From positions 124,001-188,000 of the forward strand of contig JAIVFI010000015.1 in NCBI GenBank assembly GCA_025558095.1: DNA of 64,000 nucleotides, read 5' to 3'. A program made the position numbers and the translations under genes. The first letter of the stretch is position 1, and every line of letters starts with the position of its first letter. This document shows positions 1 through 10,573 of the stretch, piece after piece. The notes beneath the pieces were generated by a model. It was not told the DNA's origin. It saw nothing but the letters and a program-made list of their open reading frames with translations, and ran no database searches. The stretch is from Hyaloraphidium curvatum. Its lineage: Eukaryota > Monoblepharomycota > Hyaloraphidiomycetes > Hyaloraphidiales > Hyaloraphidiaceae.

Positions 1-278
1 AAAAGGTTGGTTAATCGGATCGGCGGCCGGAGAGTCGGCTGAGCCCTCAAGTGAACACGAACGCCGTGCCAAGCATGGATCCCGCAGAATAAGCGGTATG
101 CGATTGAATCATCGGTATCCTGCAGGTTCGATCTGGCTTCGGGCTCAATGGCAGCGAGCTTCTTCTACCTTCTCCCGAACATGGCACCACCTGCCCGTCC
201 CCCCATCGGGTCCCCGCTCCCCCATCACCACGATCGGGCGGCGCGGGCGCTGTCCCGTGAGGACGAAAACGCCACGCC
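1..278. other. No gene seen at left edge
   Basis: No coding signal is supported here on either strand. Open frames in this stretch are short and of arginine/proline-rich shadow composition. Confidence 0.4.
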
Positions 279-602
279 TTATCTAAGGTCGCCGCTTACA
301 ACGGGGGCGTCGAGCGCATCGGGGAGTCCATCACCGTCGCTGTCGCGCAGCGGGATCGCGTGCTCGTTGTTGCGCTCGTCGCACTCGACCACCGCGCCGG
401 TGATCGCGCCGCGTACGGAGCCGTCGTCGTCGACCACGGCCCACACCGCCGCGTCGGTGAGCGCGGGCGGAGAGGTCCAGGTGAGGGACACATCGACGAA
501 GCGTCCGGGGAGCAGCGGCGCTGCGAGGGTGGCCGTGCCGATGCGCGTCGAGGTCGCGAGGCGCGGATCGCCCGTGTAGAAGCTCACCGACGTTCCTGCG
601 GG
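279..602 (-). pseudogene. Orphan fragment with CARDB/thrombospondin-3-like repeat
   Basis: About 105 codons without an in-frame ATG end at a stop at 279. The peptide holds WAVVDDDG, then ECDERNN, then DSDGDGLPDALD, which is the order seen at the end of extracellular repeat proteins of bacteria such as myxobacteria (CARDB-like beta-sandwich, then an acidic calcium-binding type-3 repeat). A possible splice acceptor (CCCCGCAG) lies just upstream near 603, so it could be a last exon. However, only about 160 bp separate it from the acetoacetyl-CoA synthetase stop, which leaves little room for the rest of a gene. I read it as a gene remnant or mis-sited exon. The composition is clearly protein-like, unlike the other frames here. 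The bacterial affinity is from memory of the motif order. Confidence 0.4.
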
Positions 603-760
603 GGCCGAGTGGCGAGGGCGAATGCAATGCTATTCGAAAAGCGCCTCTTTAATCCAGATGCTCCCCGCATCAAGGCGATCTACATCATCTAGCCGTGCGA
701 TGTTCTACTTCCATTCGTCCTATCCCGTCCCGCCCCAAGTGCGAGTCAGACAGCCAGTTC

Positions 761-2852
761 TCACTTGGCCAGCTCCGGAAGGTCCATAAAGAGCGCCAGG
801 CTCTCCGGGTTGGCGATTGCCTCCACGTTCTTGACCTCCCTCCCCGCCACCACCTCCCTGACCGCCAGCTCGGTCAGCTTCCCAGACCGCGTCCTCGGGA
901 AATCGGCCACCGCCAGCACCACCGCGGGCACGTGCCGCGGCGACGCCCCCGTGCGGATCTGGTCCTTGATCCGCTTGACCAGCTCCGGCGTCAGGCTCTT
1001 GCCCTGGGCCAGGCGGACAAAGAGCACCACCCGCACGTCGTTGTCCCAGTCCTGCCCGATCGCGAGCGCCTCAACCACCTCGGGGATCAGCTCCACTTGC
1101 GCATAGATTTCGGCCGTGCCGATTCGCACCCCCTGCGGGTTGAGCGTCGCGTCGGACCGCCCGTGGATCACCATCCCGCCCCGCGCCGTCCACTCGGCAA
1201 AGTCACCGTGGTGCCACACGCCGGGGAACCGCTCGAAGTAGGCCGCGCGGTACTTTTTGCCCTGCGGGTCGTTCCAGAAGCCCACGGGCATGCTCGGGAA
1301 GGGCTTGGTGCAGACGAGCTCGCCCTTCTCGCACCGCACGGGGCGCCCGTCCTCGCTCCAGACGTCCACGGCCATACCCAGGCCGGCGGCTTGGATCTCG
1401 CCGCGGTACACGGGGGCCGTGGGGTCGCCGAGGACGAAGCACGAGACGATGTCGGTGCCGCCCGAGATGGAGGCGAGGTGGAGGTCGGATTTGATGGCCT
1501 GGTAGACGTACGAGAAGGTTTCGGGTGCGAGAGGGGAGCCGGTGGAGGTCACGGCACGGAGGGAAGAGAGGTCGTGGGTGTCGCGGGGGCGGAGGTTGGC
1601 CTTGCGGAGGCCATCGAGGTACTTGGCCGAGGTGCCAAAGAGCGCAAACTTCTCCTGCTCGGCATAGTCGAATAGGATGCCCGGAGCAGGGTGGAACGGC
1701 GAGCCGTCGTAGAGGCACAGCGTTTCGCCGAGTGCGAGGCCCGAAACCAGCCAATTCCACATCATCCACCCGCAGGTAGCAAAGTAGAAGGCCCGGTCGC
1801 CCTCGCGGAGGTCGCACTGGTACGCGTGCTCCTTGACGTGCTGGATCAACGAGCCGCCCGCCGAGTGCACGATGCACTTGGGTATTCCGGTCTGCGGGGC
1901 GGTTTGGTGAGACCGAAGTCCGACACGTGGACAAACAACCACATACGGTGCCCGACGAGAACAGAATGTACAGCGGGTGCGAGAACGGCATCCTCTCAAA
2001 GATCGGTTCCGTCTCGGAGGACGGCGCCACGGCATCGGCGAAAGTCGTCCCGTTGCCCAGCGACTCCGCCAGCGCCCCGGCCTCGCCGAGGTAGTCCACG
2101 ACCAGCACTGCCTTGACGGTGGGCAGCTGTCCAGCAACTTCGCGGACCTTGTCCCCAACCATGATCGGCTTGTTCGCGTAGTGGTACCCGTCGACGCTAG
2201 GTGTGGAATTGAGAATTCAGCTAGATGCTACGACCTTGTCGACGTGAAGGTCTCACCTGACGAACACCTTGGGCTCGATCTGGCCGAAGCGGTCCATTAC
2301 CCCGCGGACGCCAAAGTCGGGGGAGCACGACGAGAAAACGGCGCCGATGCCGTTAACGGCGAGCAGCACGGCGATAGTTTCGGGCATGTTTGGCAACATA
2401 GCTGCCACCCGGTCTCCCTTGGTGACGCCCTGGGCCAAGAGCCAGCGCTGCAGCCCGGCCACGGTCGAACGGAGGTGATCCCACGACCAGCGCGCCCGGG
2501 CTTTGTCCTCGCCCCAGAACACAATGGCGTCGCCGGGGCCCTTCCTCTGCAGCAGGTTCTCGGCGTAGCATATCTGGGCGTCGGGGAAGAACCGGGTCCC
2601 CGGCATGCCCTCCCTGTCGACCATGCGCTCGCCCCGCTCGCCGACGAGCCCGCAGTCGTCCCACACGGCGGCCCAGAACTCGCCCGGGTGCGCGACCGAC
2701 GCGGTGTGAAGCTCCTTGTAGTCGTTTATCGGGACCCCGAGCCGCGAGGAGAGGGCACTGCGGAGCCTGTGAAGATTGGCGCCGGCGGCCCGAGCGGGCG
2801 AGGGAGTCCACAGCGGGGGCTCGGCGACCGCGGCGAAGTCGACGGAGGGCAT
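761..2852 (-). CDS. Acetoacetyl-CoA synthetase
   Basis: Activates acetoacetate to acetoacetyl-CoA with ATP (ANL adenylating superfamily), in the cytosol, for ketone-body or leucine carbon use and sterol/lipid supply. Three exons: 2852-2257, 2196-1947 and 1891-761. The two introns (60 and 55 nt) keep frame and give 658 residues, normal for the family. The adenylation P-loop SSGTTGIPK (residues about 279-287) is rebuilt exactly across intron 2. The family segment GWMMWNW follows at about 323, and the C-terminal lysine region reads RTRSGKLTE. The start MPSVDF is the first ATG of the long frame and precedes the usual N-terminal cap domain. It is divergent from the epoxide hydrolase, about 530 bp away. 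Acetyl- or propionyl-CoA synthetase is less likely, because the N-terminal cap and the YxELHxxSV-like start match the acetoacetyl class. Confidence 0.9.
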
Positions 2853-3380
2853 GCCTACGAGCGCCGCGGGTGCCAGGATGGGGAAGGAGGTGCGGAATGG
2901 CTAGAGTCGGGGAGCAAAAGTGCGTCACAGGCGATGGGGCGGAAATTCCCCAGCCCGGGCTGGGCTCGACATGGTGCGTTCCGGAGAGGCAAACCAGGGG
3001 CAATTGCTTGCAGCAGCAGGCCGGGGCGGCCAAATGGGAAAAGTCTGGAATGACTGATGCCTTAAGGATAGAATTCCTTGGGTTTCCGTCGCGCGATGTC
3101 CAGGACCGTGCCAAGAAAGGAGGAGTGAAGAGTTCCCGCTCCGCTCCCGTCCTGTCTCCTCCCCTTCGCCCCACCATGCGGCAGCGGCGTGGATTGCATA
3201 CCATTCAGGCTAACAGAGGTCATTATCACCGTGTGAGCAGCTTCTGCCTGCGTGACGATGAGCTGTCCGGGCACGGCGAACGACACGACGATCCCTTGGG
3301 GCATCGGGAGACACCTCGGAACATTCCGCCCGGATCCTACGCCATCGCCGGCGATCTCACCTTCGTCCGCCTTGCGGACA
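2853..3380. promoter_or_regulatory. Divergent promoter region
   Basis: About 530 bp separate the starts of acetoacetyl-CoA synthetase (-) and epoxide hydrolase (+). I see no clear TATA box or conserved gene. A frame in phase with the hydrolase runs back to an ATG at 3252, so a 43-residue longer hydrolase start cannot be excluded. Confidence 0.4.
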
Positions 3381-5004
3381 ATGCCCACTCCGGAGCCCTT
3401 CACTTTTGCGGTCCCCGAAACCGTCCTCGAGGACCTCCGCTCGCGCCTTCGCGCGACGCGTTACCCCGACGACTCGCTCGCCAACGAGGAAGGCGGCGGC
3501 CTGACGTGGAAGTACGGCATGCCCACGAACGTGGCGCGGAAGCTCGTGGACCACTGGCTCAACAAGTACGACTGGAGGAAGTGGGAGGCCAAAATGAACA
3601 CGTTCAAGAACTTCAAGCTGGAGGTCGCGGTGCCCGTCGGCGCCGCGCCCGACGACCCGAGGGGCAACGGGACGGTGCGGGTGCACTTTATCCACGAGCG
3701 GTCCAAGAGGGCGGACGCGATCCCGCTGCTCGTGCTCCACGGGTGGCCGACGCAGCCGTTCGAGGTGGACCGCAACGCATTCGCCTCGACGGCTGCCGCA
3801 CTGACGAGGTTCTTCCGTGCTGCCATCGGGCCAGTTCATGGACCTCATCGGACCCCTCACCTCGCCCCCCGACAACTCCACGCCCGCCTTCCACGTCGTG
3901 TGCCCCAGCCTCGTCGGCTTCGGCTTCTCCGACGCGGCCCCTGTCGCCGGGTTCGGCTGCCAGGAGCAGGCCAAGGTCATGGACGTGATCATGCGTACGA
4001 CCGGTACAGTGGGTTCCTGCCTGTGCGGTGCCGCCTGCCTTCGACCTCGCTGAATCGGGTCCGCGCAGTGGTCCAGGCCGGGGACTTCGGCGCCATGATA
4101 GGGCACATGATGTGCGCCCTCCTGCCGGACAGCTGCCGCGCCTACCACGTGCGTCATCCGCGCGCTCCTGTCCGCGGCTGACAGCTCCCTCGCTCCCTTC
4201 CATCCCAGACCAACTTCGACGGCTGCTTCATCCCGACCCCCGGCGTCGAACTCCCTCCCCCCACCCCCTTCGAGAAGGACCGCCTCGACCGCTCCCGCGC
4301 CGGATTCGAATCGGACGGCCGCGGATACTTCGCAATACAGTCCACGCGCCCGCAGAGCCTTGCTTACGGGCTCAGCGATTCGCCCGCGGGCTTGCTGGCG
4401 TGGATCGGCAAGTTCTTCGTGGGTGGCTCCGCGCCGCCGGACGCGCGCCGCCGCCGCGTGACGCGGACGGACCCGCTTCCGCAGCACGAGATCGTGGACC
4501 TGAGGGGAGGGGACGGGGACTTTTCGCCGTCGATGAGCTACGACCATCTCCTGACCAACGTCATGGTGTACTGGGTCACGTAAGCCTTCCCGAACTTGCG
4601 GCGACACCGCCGCTTTCAGGTGACGCCTGACCTCCCCATCCCCAGGAACACCATATCCTCGTCGGTTAGGCAGTACTACAACTTCGTCAACACGGACGAC
4701 GCCGTCATCGCCGCAACCACCAAGCTTCCCCAGCCCGTGGCCGTCGCCGCCTTCCCGATGGAGATCCACGCGCAGCACCGGGCGGCGGTGCAGCACCGCT
4801 GCGTGCAGGACGTCAGGTGGACCGAGTTCGAGTTCGGGGGGTGGGTGGCCGTCCAGGTGCGGTGCGGATGATATCGCGGCTCACGGGAAGATGGAAAGGC
4901 ACTTTGCGTCGCTGGAGCGGCCGCAAGACCTCGTGGGCGACGTGCGGGCTTTCGCCGCGGAGCCAGTGGGTGCCCGATCGAGGCTGCCAAGGCTGCTGTG
5001 CTGA
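3381..5004 (+). CDS. Epoxide hydrolase (microsomal type, alpha/beta hydrolase)
   Basis: Predicted to open epoxides to diols with water. Six exons: 3381-3764, 3835-4003, 4069-4148, 4209-4579, 4646-4840 and 4899-5004. Exon lengths sum to 435 codons with consistent phases. The N-terminal EHN-type region (EPFTFAVPE, then a tryptophan-rich helix) is followed by the oxyanion motif HGWP, by the nucleophile elbow QAGDFGAMIG with Asp as nucleophile, by a candidate acid in FPMEIH, and by the catalytic His in FEFGGHFA near the C-terminus. The length of 434 residues is typical. The third junction is the weakest: the peptide AYDRY, expected before the nucleophile, lies in another frame just inside intron 2. 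A small frameshift or different splicing is therefore possible there. Confidence 0.8.
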
Positions 5005-5099
5005 TCCCGCGCGATGCGCTCGGCAGCGAGTCAAGGCTGCCCTGGCAGGGACGGAGGAGAAGCTGTAGACAACAGTGGATTGTCCATCCGTTGCGAAAA

Positions 5100-6602
5100 T
5101 CAACCATAGCAGTACGACTCGAGCACTACGGCGACCCCCAGCCCGCGCAGAATCCCCCACAGCGCGAATCCGACCGTCAGCAGCGTCGCCACGAGCGCGC
5201 GCAGCGTCCCGTAGGTCACCTCGAACCCCAGGAACCTCGCCGGCGCCCACCTTGCCGCGCACGCCTCCAGCTGCGCCGCGTGGTCGCGCAGCTCCGCGGC
5301 TGCCGCGGGATCCGGAAGGCCGGCGCGGGCCGCGCTGCCCGCCGATTTCGCGGCGATCCCGCGGGCGGCGGATGCGGCCTTGCGGAGGACGGCGGCGGCG
5401 GCGCCGATCCGGGCGTTGGACGCCGCGTAGACCGCGAGCACGTCGAGGACGTAGCAGAGCCACCACGCGCCCGCGCAGAGCTCCCATACCGGGACGCAGG
5501 CGCCCGCGGCCAGGTTCAGCACGATGGCGGGGAGGAGGGCGGCGGAGCTGACGGCGACGGTGCGGAAGATGCGGAGGTGGTGCCAGGCGTCCCAGGCGTG
5601 CGTGAGGTGGTCGAGGATGGCGTAGACGGGGTCCCAGTCGCGTTCGACATCGGCAGGCCCGGCGGGGGAGTGCCGGTATCCGTCCAGGACGTGCCCGATC
5701 TCGACGGCGAGGCAGCGGCAGATGAGCCGCGCCGACAGCTGCGTCATCGGCGCCCTGAAAATCTTCAGCGCGATCGCGTCCAGGAAGAAGTTGTAGACGA
5801 GGATCATCGCCAGGACGCCGGCACCGATAAGGGTTCCCCACGACGTTTTCCAGAGGACCGCGGATGAAACCATGGGCGTCCACAGCGGGGTGAAGCTCAA
5901 CCCAAACGACAGCAGGACCACCATCCGGACCACAAAGTCGCCGAGCGCCCACAATCCGGCCCGGTGGCCCAGGTTCCCCGCGCACGACGGCAGCGGGCAG
6001 GCGCAGAGCGGGTCGCCGTCCCCGTGCCGCACGAGCCGCCCCGCGGACGGCACGGCCGGTTCTTCGTCCGGGGGGGATTTCCCGCCGCCGGTACGTTCGG
6101 AAGCCGCGGCGCGGTCGACGAGCGTCCGCCACCGCCAGAGCAGGGTCAGCTGGTGCGACCGCAGGTCCCTCTTCGCGTCCCACGTCCGGAAAATGCCATG
6201 CACGGGCCAGTAGGTCGCGAGGGCGAACACGGCGTATGCCACCGATCCCACCGCGATGTTCGTTGCGCCGAAGGGCGCCGTCGTCCCCGCGAGGCCCGGG
6301 TACGCGGCGACGAGCGCCACGGCGGCCGCGTGCAGCGGGATGCCCGCCGCGAGGAGCCAGCGCGCCGGGCCCGGCCGGTCGAGCGCCAGGAAGCAAAGCG
6401 CGAAAACGCCGAGCAGCCGCGACGAGCGCGAGGCGGCGCGCTGCAGCGAGGCGGCGGTCGGCGGCTCCGCCGCGGCGAGGGACGCGTGCAGCGCCCGCCG
6501 CGCGCCGTCCGATTCGCCGCCGTCGAACGGTCTCCGCGGGGGCGGCCGGGCGACGAACGGCAGCGCCGTGCAAAGCTCCTCGTCCGTCAGCGCGCCGGGC
6601 AT
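5100..6602 (-). CDS. Orphan multi-pass membrane protein, family copy A
   Basis: I do not recognise a named family. The 500-residue intronless protein starts at MPGALTDEEL, the same start as copy B. It has an acidic/proline N-terminus, then about six to eight hydrophobic segments, with a PFGATNIAVG segment after the second. A loop holds the cysteine motif CACPLPSCAG. A central IRPMTQ-like stretch (FRAPMTQLSARLICR) is followed by LNLAAGACVPVWEL and the C-terminal segment GILRGLGVAVVLESYCYG. Copies B (12784-14289), C (41568-43097) and D (53975-55546) share this order. A and B are close paralogues in opposite orientation, with near-identical 3' ends. The location is likely an endomembrane or the plasma membrane; the function is unknown. 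The cysteine loop might bind metal or form disulfides (inference). Confidence 0.75.
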   Translation of the reverse strand: MPGALTDEELCTALPFVARPPPRRPFDGGESDGARRALHASLAAAEPPTAASLQRAASRSSRLLGVFALCFLALDRPGPARWLLAAGIPLHAAAVALVAAYPGLAGTTAPFGATNIAVGSVAYAVFALATYWPVHGIFRTWDAKRDLRSHQLTLLWRWRTLVDRAAASERTGGGKSPPDEEPAVPSAGRLVRHGDGDPLCACPLPSCAGNLGHRAGLWALGDFVVRMVVLLSFGLSFTPLWTPMVSSAVLWKTSWGTLIGAGVLAMILVYNFFLDAIALKIFRAPMTQLSARLICRCLAVEIGHVLDGYRHSPAGPADVERDWDPVYAILDHLTHAWDAWHHLRIFRTVAVSSAALLPAIVLNLAAGACVPVWELCAGAWWLCYVLDVLAVYAASNARIGAAAAVLRKAASAARGIAAKSAGSAARAGLPDPAAAAELRDHAAQLEACAARWAPARFLGFEVTYGTLRALVATLLTVGFALWGILRGLGVAVVLESYCYG

Positions 6603-6864
6603 CGTGGTCTGGCAAGGGGAGCCCGTGGCGGGCGGCGTGAAACCGCGCACTAGCACAAGCCCAGCCCCTTCTGAGCCTGAGGAACCCCGCGCAGCATCCA
6701 AGGAACCACGGGGCCCGATGTCCATCGCGACGAACACCCGCCCCTGCACACCACGCTCCCCTGCAGCCCATCAAGCGACCGCAACGCGCCCCAACGACCT
6801 TGCCCGCAAACGGAAAGCCGCACAACCGCCCCATGGCGAACGCCGTCCCGCGACCGACCGGCCC

Positions 6865-8091
6865 CTACGTCCCCCCCCCCTGCTCCCCCTCCACCGCCCC
6901 CTCCTCCGCCTCCATCCCCGCGAACCAAGCGTGCCCCAGCGCCTCCTCCGCCGACGGCCTCCCCGCCGCCTCCCTCCCCATCATCCACCGAATCAGCCCC
7001 CTGGCCTCCTCCGACACCCTCCCTTCCCCTCCGGCTGCGTCGGGAAACCCGAACTGCGCGTTGTTGATCCGCGCAAACAGCGCCTGGTACCCGCCCGCGT
7101 CCTCGAACGGGTTGCGGCCAAAGAGCAGCTCGTAGGCGATGCAGCCGAGCGACCAGACGTCCACGAGGGAGGTGTAGGGTTCGCCGCGCACGATTTCGGG
7201 GGCGAGGTACTGACGTGGGGTGTCAGCGAACGGCGTGCGGGGACGGGAACGTGGGGACGTACGAGCGGGGTGCCCGTGACGGTCCTCATCAGCGTCCCCG
7301 GCCTGCCCACCGACGAGCCCTCCGAGGACGACCCGGACCCGGCGGTCGCGGGCCCGTCGTCGGCGGGGCCGACGAAGCTCCCCGCGAAGTCCACGACCAC
7401 CGCCGACCCCACGTCCTCGGGATCCCGCAGCAGCACGTTGGAAGATTTGAGGTCGCGGTGGACGATGCCGTGCCGGTGCAGGTACGCGAGGGTCTGCAGC
7501 AGGGTGCGGACCAGGCGCCGCGCGAGGGGTTCGGGGAGGCGCCCGCCGTGCCGCTCGAGGAGGTGCGTGAGGTCCCCGCCGGGGGCGTAGCTGACCACGA
7601 TGTAGCTGGCCCAACGCGCGGTCAGTTCGAACGGCGGGAAAGACGCGCCGCACCGGCGGCCACGCACAACTTGTCCGCCGTCTCGAACATCTCTTGGTAC
7701 TCGGGCAGGTGCGGGTGTCCGTTGTGCCCCCGCATCACCTCGAACCTCCTGCGGATGGTGCGCTCCATCGCCTGCCTGCTTGCCAGCGCCGCGGCGGCGG
7801 TGGCGGCGCCCATCGTCGGCGCGGGGAGCGGCAGCTTGGGCATGGCCTTGAGGCAGGCGACGGCGCCGGTCTCGCGGTTGCGCACGAGGCGCACGGTGCC
7901 TTTTTCCCGGCATCGGAGGGGTGAGATCGCGGGGTTCCGTAGGGAGGGAGGGACGCGTGCGGACCTTCGCTGCCCTTGCCGACGAGCTGCAGCTCCTTGA
8001 ACGCGCTCCGGCGGCGCTTGCCGAGGGAGTATCGCTCCAGATCCTCCGGAGAAACCAAGCCCAGCCACGAAGGGAGCGTCGCCGCGCCCCG
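6865..8091 (-). CDS. Serine/threonine protein kinase with proline-rich N-terminus
   Basis: A eukaryotic protein kinase of CAMK/AGC-like layout. Exons visible: about 8091-7965, 7899-7668, 7605-7263 and 7209-6865, with in-frame introns of 65, 62 and 53 nt. Motifs in order are the glycine loop GKGSEGTVRLV, ATP lysine ACLKAM, hinge YIVVSYAPGGDL, catalytic loop HRDLKSSN, VVVDFAGSF where DFG is expected, activation/P+1 segment TGTPLYLAPE, and DVWSLGCIAYELLFG. The DFG glycine is alanine, while the metal-binding Asp is kept. Upstream of residue RGAATLPSW the frame stays open into a proline/arginine-rich stretch as far as about 8640. There it would overlap the next gene, so the true start is unresolved and 8091 marks only the part I trust. 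The closest subfamily is uncertain. Confidence 0.75.
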
Positions 8092-8449
8092 CGGGGTTTT
8101 CGGGGAGGCGGGCGCGCCGCGGGGGGGCGGCGGCGGAGGAGGGCGCGGGCGCCGCGGGGGGTCGCGGCATTGCGGGCGGCGCGGGGGCGGCACAGGGGCC
8201 GCGGCCGCGGCGGTGCGGGGCCCGGAGGGATCGCAGCGATGCGGACGGCGGCGACCGGTGGCCGTGCGGCTGCCGCGGCGACGAGTGGGGCGTGTCGTGG
8301 CGGAGGCCGCGGGGGACTGGCTGACGCGCTCCTCCGCGCGTCGAACCGCCGCCGCCCGAAAGCGACGCGTCGAACGGCGGAAGGGGTCGATCCCTCGGCG
8401 GGAAATCAGGCAGGCATTCGGTCCCGCAAGGGAGGGCGGCGGCGAAGGG

Positions 8450-9649
8450 ATGGGCGGACGCGGAGGCGATGCGGGGCCGAGCGGCGCCCCCGCCGACGGG
8501 GCGGCAGCGGACGGACCGGCGGGCCCGATCGGGGCCGAAGACGCCGCTGCCGAACGGGCACAGCTCGCCGAGGCCATGTTCCACCCGCAGCCGGGGGCCG
8601 ACGAGCGCGCGATGGACGCCGCGTTCGCCCGCGGCGGCACCGGCGCGCTCGTGGCCCTCCTCCTCGACGCGCTGGAGCTCTCCGGCCAGCGCGGGCTCGA
8701 AGGCGATGCGGCGCCGCGGCGCTGGACGGAGCAGGCGATCCTGCACGTCTTCGGGCGGGGCCGTCTCCGCCGCCGGTCGGACCTCGACCCGCGGCAGCTC
8801 GCCGCGGCGGCGCGGCTCTCGCGCTACGAATTCCGCGGGCCCTTCCTATACGCCGGGCTGCCCGCGCGGCGCTCCGTCCGGCGCGCGTGGCTGGACCTGG
8901 ACGGCCCGGGCCCGCTCAGCGTGCCCGTCCCCGCCCCGATCGGCGGCGAGCAGGCGGAGGGACCGCTCTGGTGGGCGCTGCTCTCGCTGATGGACGAGAG
9001 CTGGGACGCCGTGCTGGACGTGCAGCGGTCGCTCCCACCCCCGGTGCTCCTCGAGGCGCGCGCGCAGTACGCCTTGCTCGAGCCGGACAGGGACTTCACC
9101 GACCAGGATTTCGGCCTCGAGCCCCTCTCCGAGGCCGTCGCATCGCTCGGCCCCGCCGCGGCACCCTGGGGCCGCAGGACGCTGGACCGCCTCCTGGCCG
9201 CGGGCCAGCGGCGCTCCCCCTTCGCGACCATCTGCTTCCTCGCCGCGTCGCACGCGTTCCCCGACGGACAACAATTCCCCGAAGCATGGGACCCGCTGAT
9301 CGACCCCTCGCACGTCGGGCCGGAGCCGTACGACGCCGGGTTCCGCGCGATCGCGGCGCGGGTGCCGCTCCCCCGCCTCGAGCGGGTCTTCCTGTCGCAC
9401 GTGCGGGAGCTGGGTGCCTTCGGCGCGGCCAGGGCGGCGCCGCACGTGTGGGCGTGCCCGACGGAGGCCGTGACGGGGGGGATGCTGGCCGCCGTCGACG
9501 CGGAGGGCGCGGAGGAGGAGGCGCGGGCGGCGGTAGGTGCGCTGCGTGCGGCAAGGGGGGAGCGGGGGGTGGCTGCCGCGCTGGGTTCGTACGTTGCGCG
9601 GACATGGCACCTCCGGGAGCTCCTTGCCGACGCGGCGCAAAGCGTATGA
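8450..9649 (+). CDS. Hypothetical alpha-helical protein
   Basis: An intronless frame of 399 residues from ATG 8450; an in-frame ATG at 8576 is an alternative start. I do not recognise a domain. The first 40 residues are Gly/Ala/Pro-rich. The body is mixed helical with many Leu, Arg, Trp and Pro (for example WWALLSLMDESWDAVLDVQ), with no signal peptide and no membrane segment. The amino-acid balance is sensible compared with the opposite frames, which are Arg/Pro shadows. It is divergent from the kinase on the other strand, and their 5' ends are very close or overlapping. Confidence 0.55.
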   Translation: MGGRGGDAGPSGAPADGAAADGPAGPIGAEDAAAERAQLAEAMFHPQPGADERAMDAAFARGGTGALVALLLDALELSGQRGLEGDAAPRRWTEQAILHVFGRGRLRRRSDLDPRQLAAAARLSRYEFRGPFLYAGLPARRSVRRAWLDLDGPGPLSVPVPAPIGGEQAEGPLWWALLSLMDESWDAVLDVQRSLPPPVLLEARAQYALLEPDRDFTDQDFGLEPLSEAVASLGPAAAPWGRRTLDRLLAAGQRRSPFATICFLAASHAFPDGQQFPEAWDPLIDPSHVGPEPYDAGFRAIAARVPLPRLERVFLSHVRELGAFGAARAAPHVWACPTEAVTGGMLAAVDAEGAEEEARAAVGALRAARGERGVAAALGSYVARTWHLRELLADAAQSV

Positions 9650-10573
9650 TCTCTGCCAGCGCCCCGTGCGGGGCGTGCCTCACGGCCCTAGGAGGATCCC
9701 GCCGCCCATCCCCCATGCGTTCCGCCGAGGCGCGCCGTGTGCCGTACCATCGGACCTCCCGCGTCCCATTCCTTGCGGTCGCGCGGGTGGGGTTTCGGCC
9801 CGCGGCCGGGCTTATCTCCCCCCTCGGGAGGGGAGCCTAGCCGCCCGGTCCCGCCTCGTGCCTGCCGTTCCCCGCCCGCGCGGTCACCGGCGGGCAAGCA
9901 TCGCTATCGGAAAATCCGGCGGGGGTCTTGCGGATGCGGGGGCGCGAGGGGGCGTATCGGCGGGTGCGGTCGGGCCGGCTGGGAACGTTCGGAAACCCGA
10001 CCCCGGAGAAGGCCGGGCGGTTCGCGCCCGCCCGGCCGAGGGAACGCCGATCGAGCAGACTCCTGATCGTGTAGCGGATCGATGGCTTGGAGGCAGAATA
10101 CGATGATCAATACTTGAGGCGTGTCTGGCATCACGTGGGCTGACTTTTGCCGTTCCGGGGCCCTGGGATCGGACCGTCGGATCTGGCCGGTGCGTCGGGG
10201 CAGTCAGGTGCCTTTGCCACCCTCTCCCGGGTCGGCTTTGCGGCGCGGGCATGCACCCGTGTTTTCCGAACACCGCGGATGGCCCGCGGCCGGTGATGGC
10301 CCGCGGGGGCGTGCAAACACGTGCGGCTTGTTGGTCGGGGTTCCGCTAGGCCACGAGCTGGGAATGGCTGGTGTGGTGGGTCGCCGCTGCCGAAAGTCAG
10401 TCAGTCACGCCACCCCGGCTGCCTCCTCGGATCGGGGCCATCGCGCGGCGCAGTTGCCGCGGAGGGGAATCCGGGCGTTTCCGGGCGTGCGCGGCGCGGC
10501 GGCGGCGTTTCCGGCGCGCGGGGGGCGCGCGTTCCGCCGGCGCGGCCAAGGCCCGACGTTTGCCGGCAGAGCG
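9650..10573. other. Gene-free stretch
   Basis: About 920 bp between the hypothetical gene and the bHLH gene. Open frames here have shadow composition and no motif. The last part probably holds the bHLH promoter and 5' leader; the frame of that gene stays open upstream but is arginine-rich and implausible. Confidence 0.4.

Noticed and set aside
4813-6834. 673-codon open frame overlapping membrane copy A on the same strand
   Set aside because: Arg/Gly/Pro-rich shadow of the true frame; GC-rich DNA keeps stops rare. The copy A frame has paralogues and a sensible hydrophobic pattern.
8100-8230. G-rich run as a possible quadruplex or simple repeat
   Set aside because: It is explained by proline/glycine codons of the kinase N-terminus in a GC-rich genome; no regular period.
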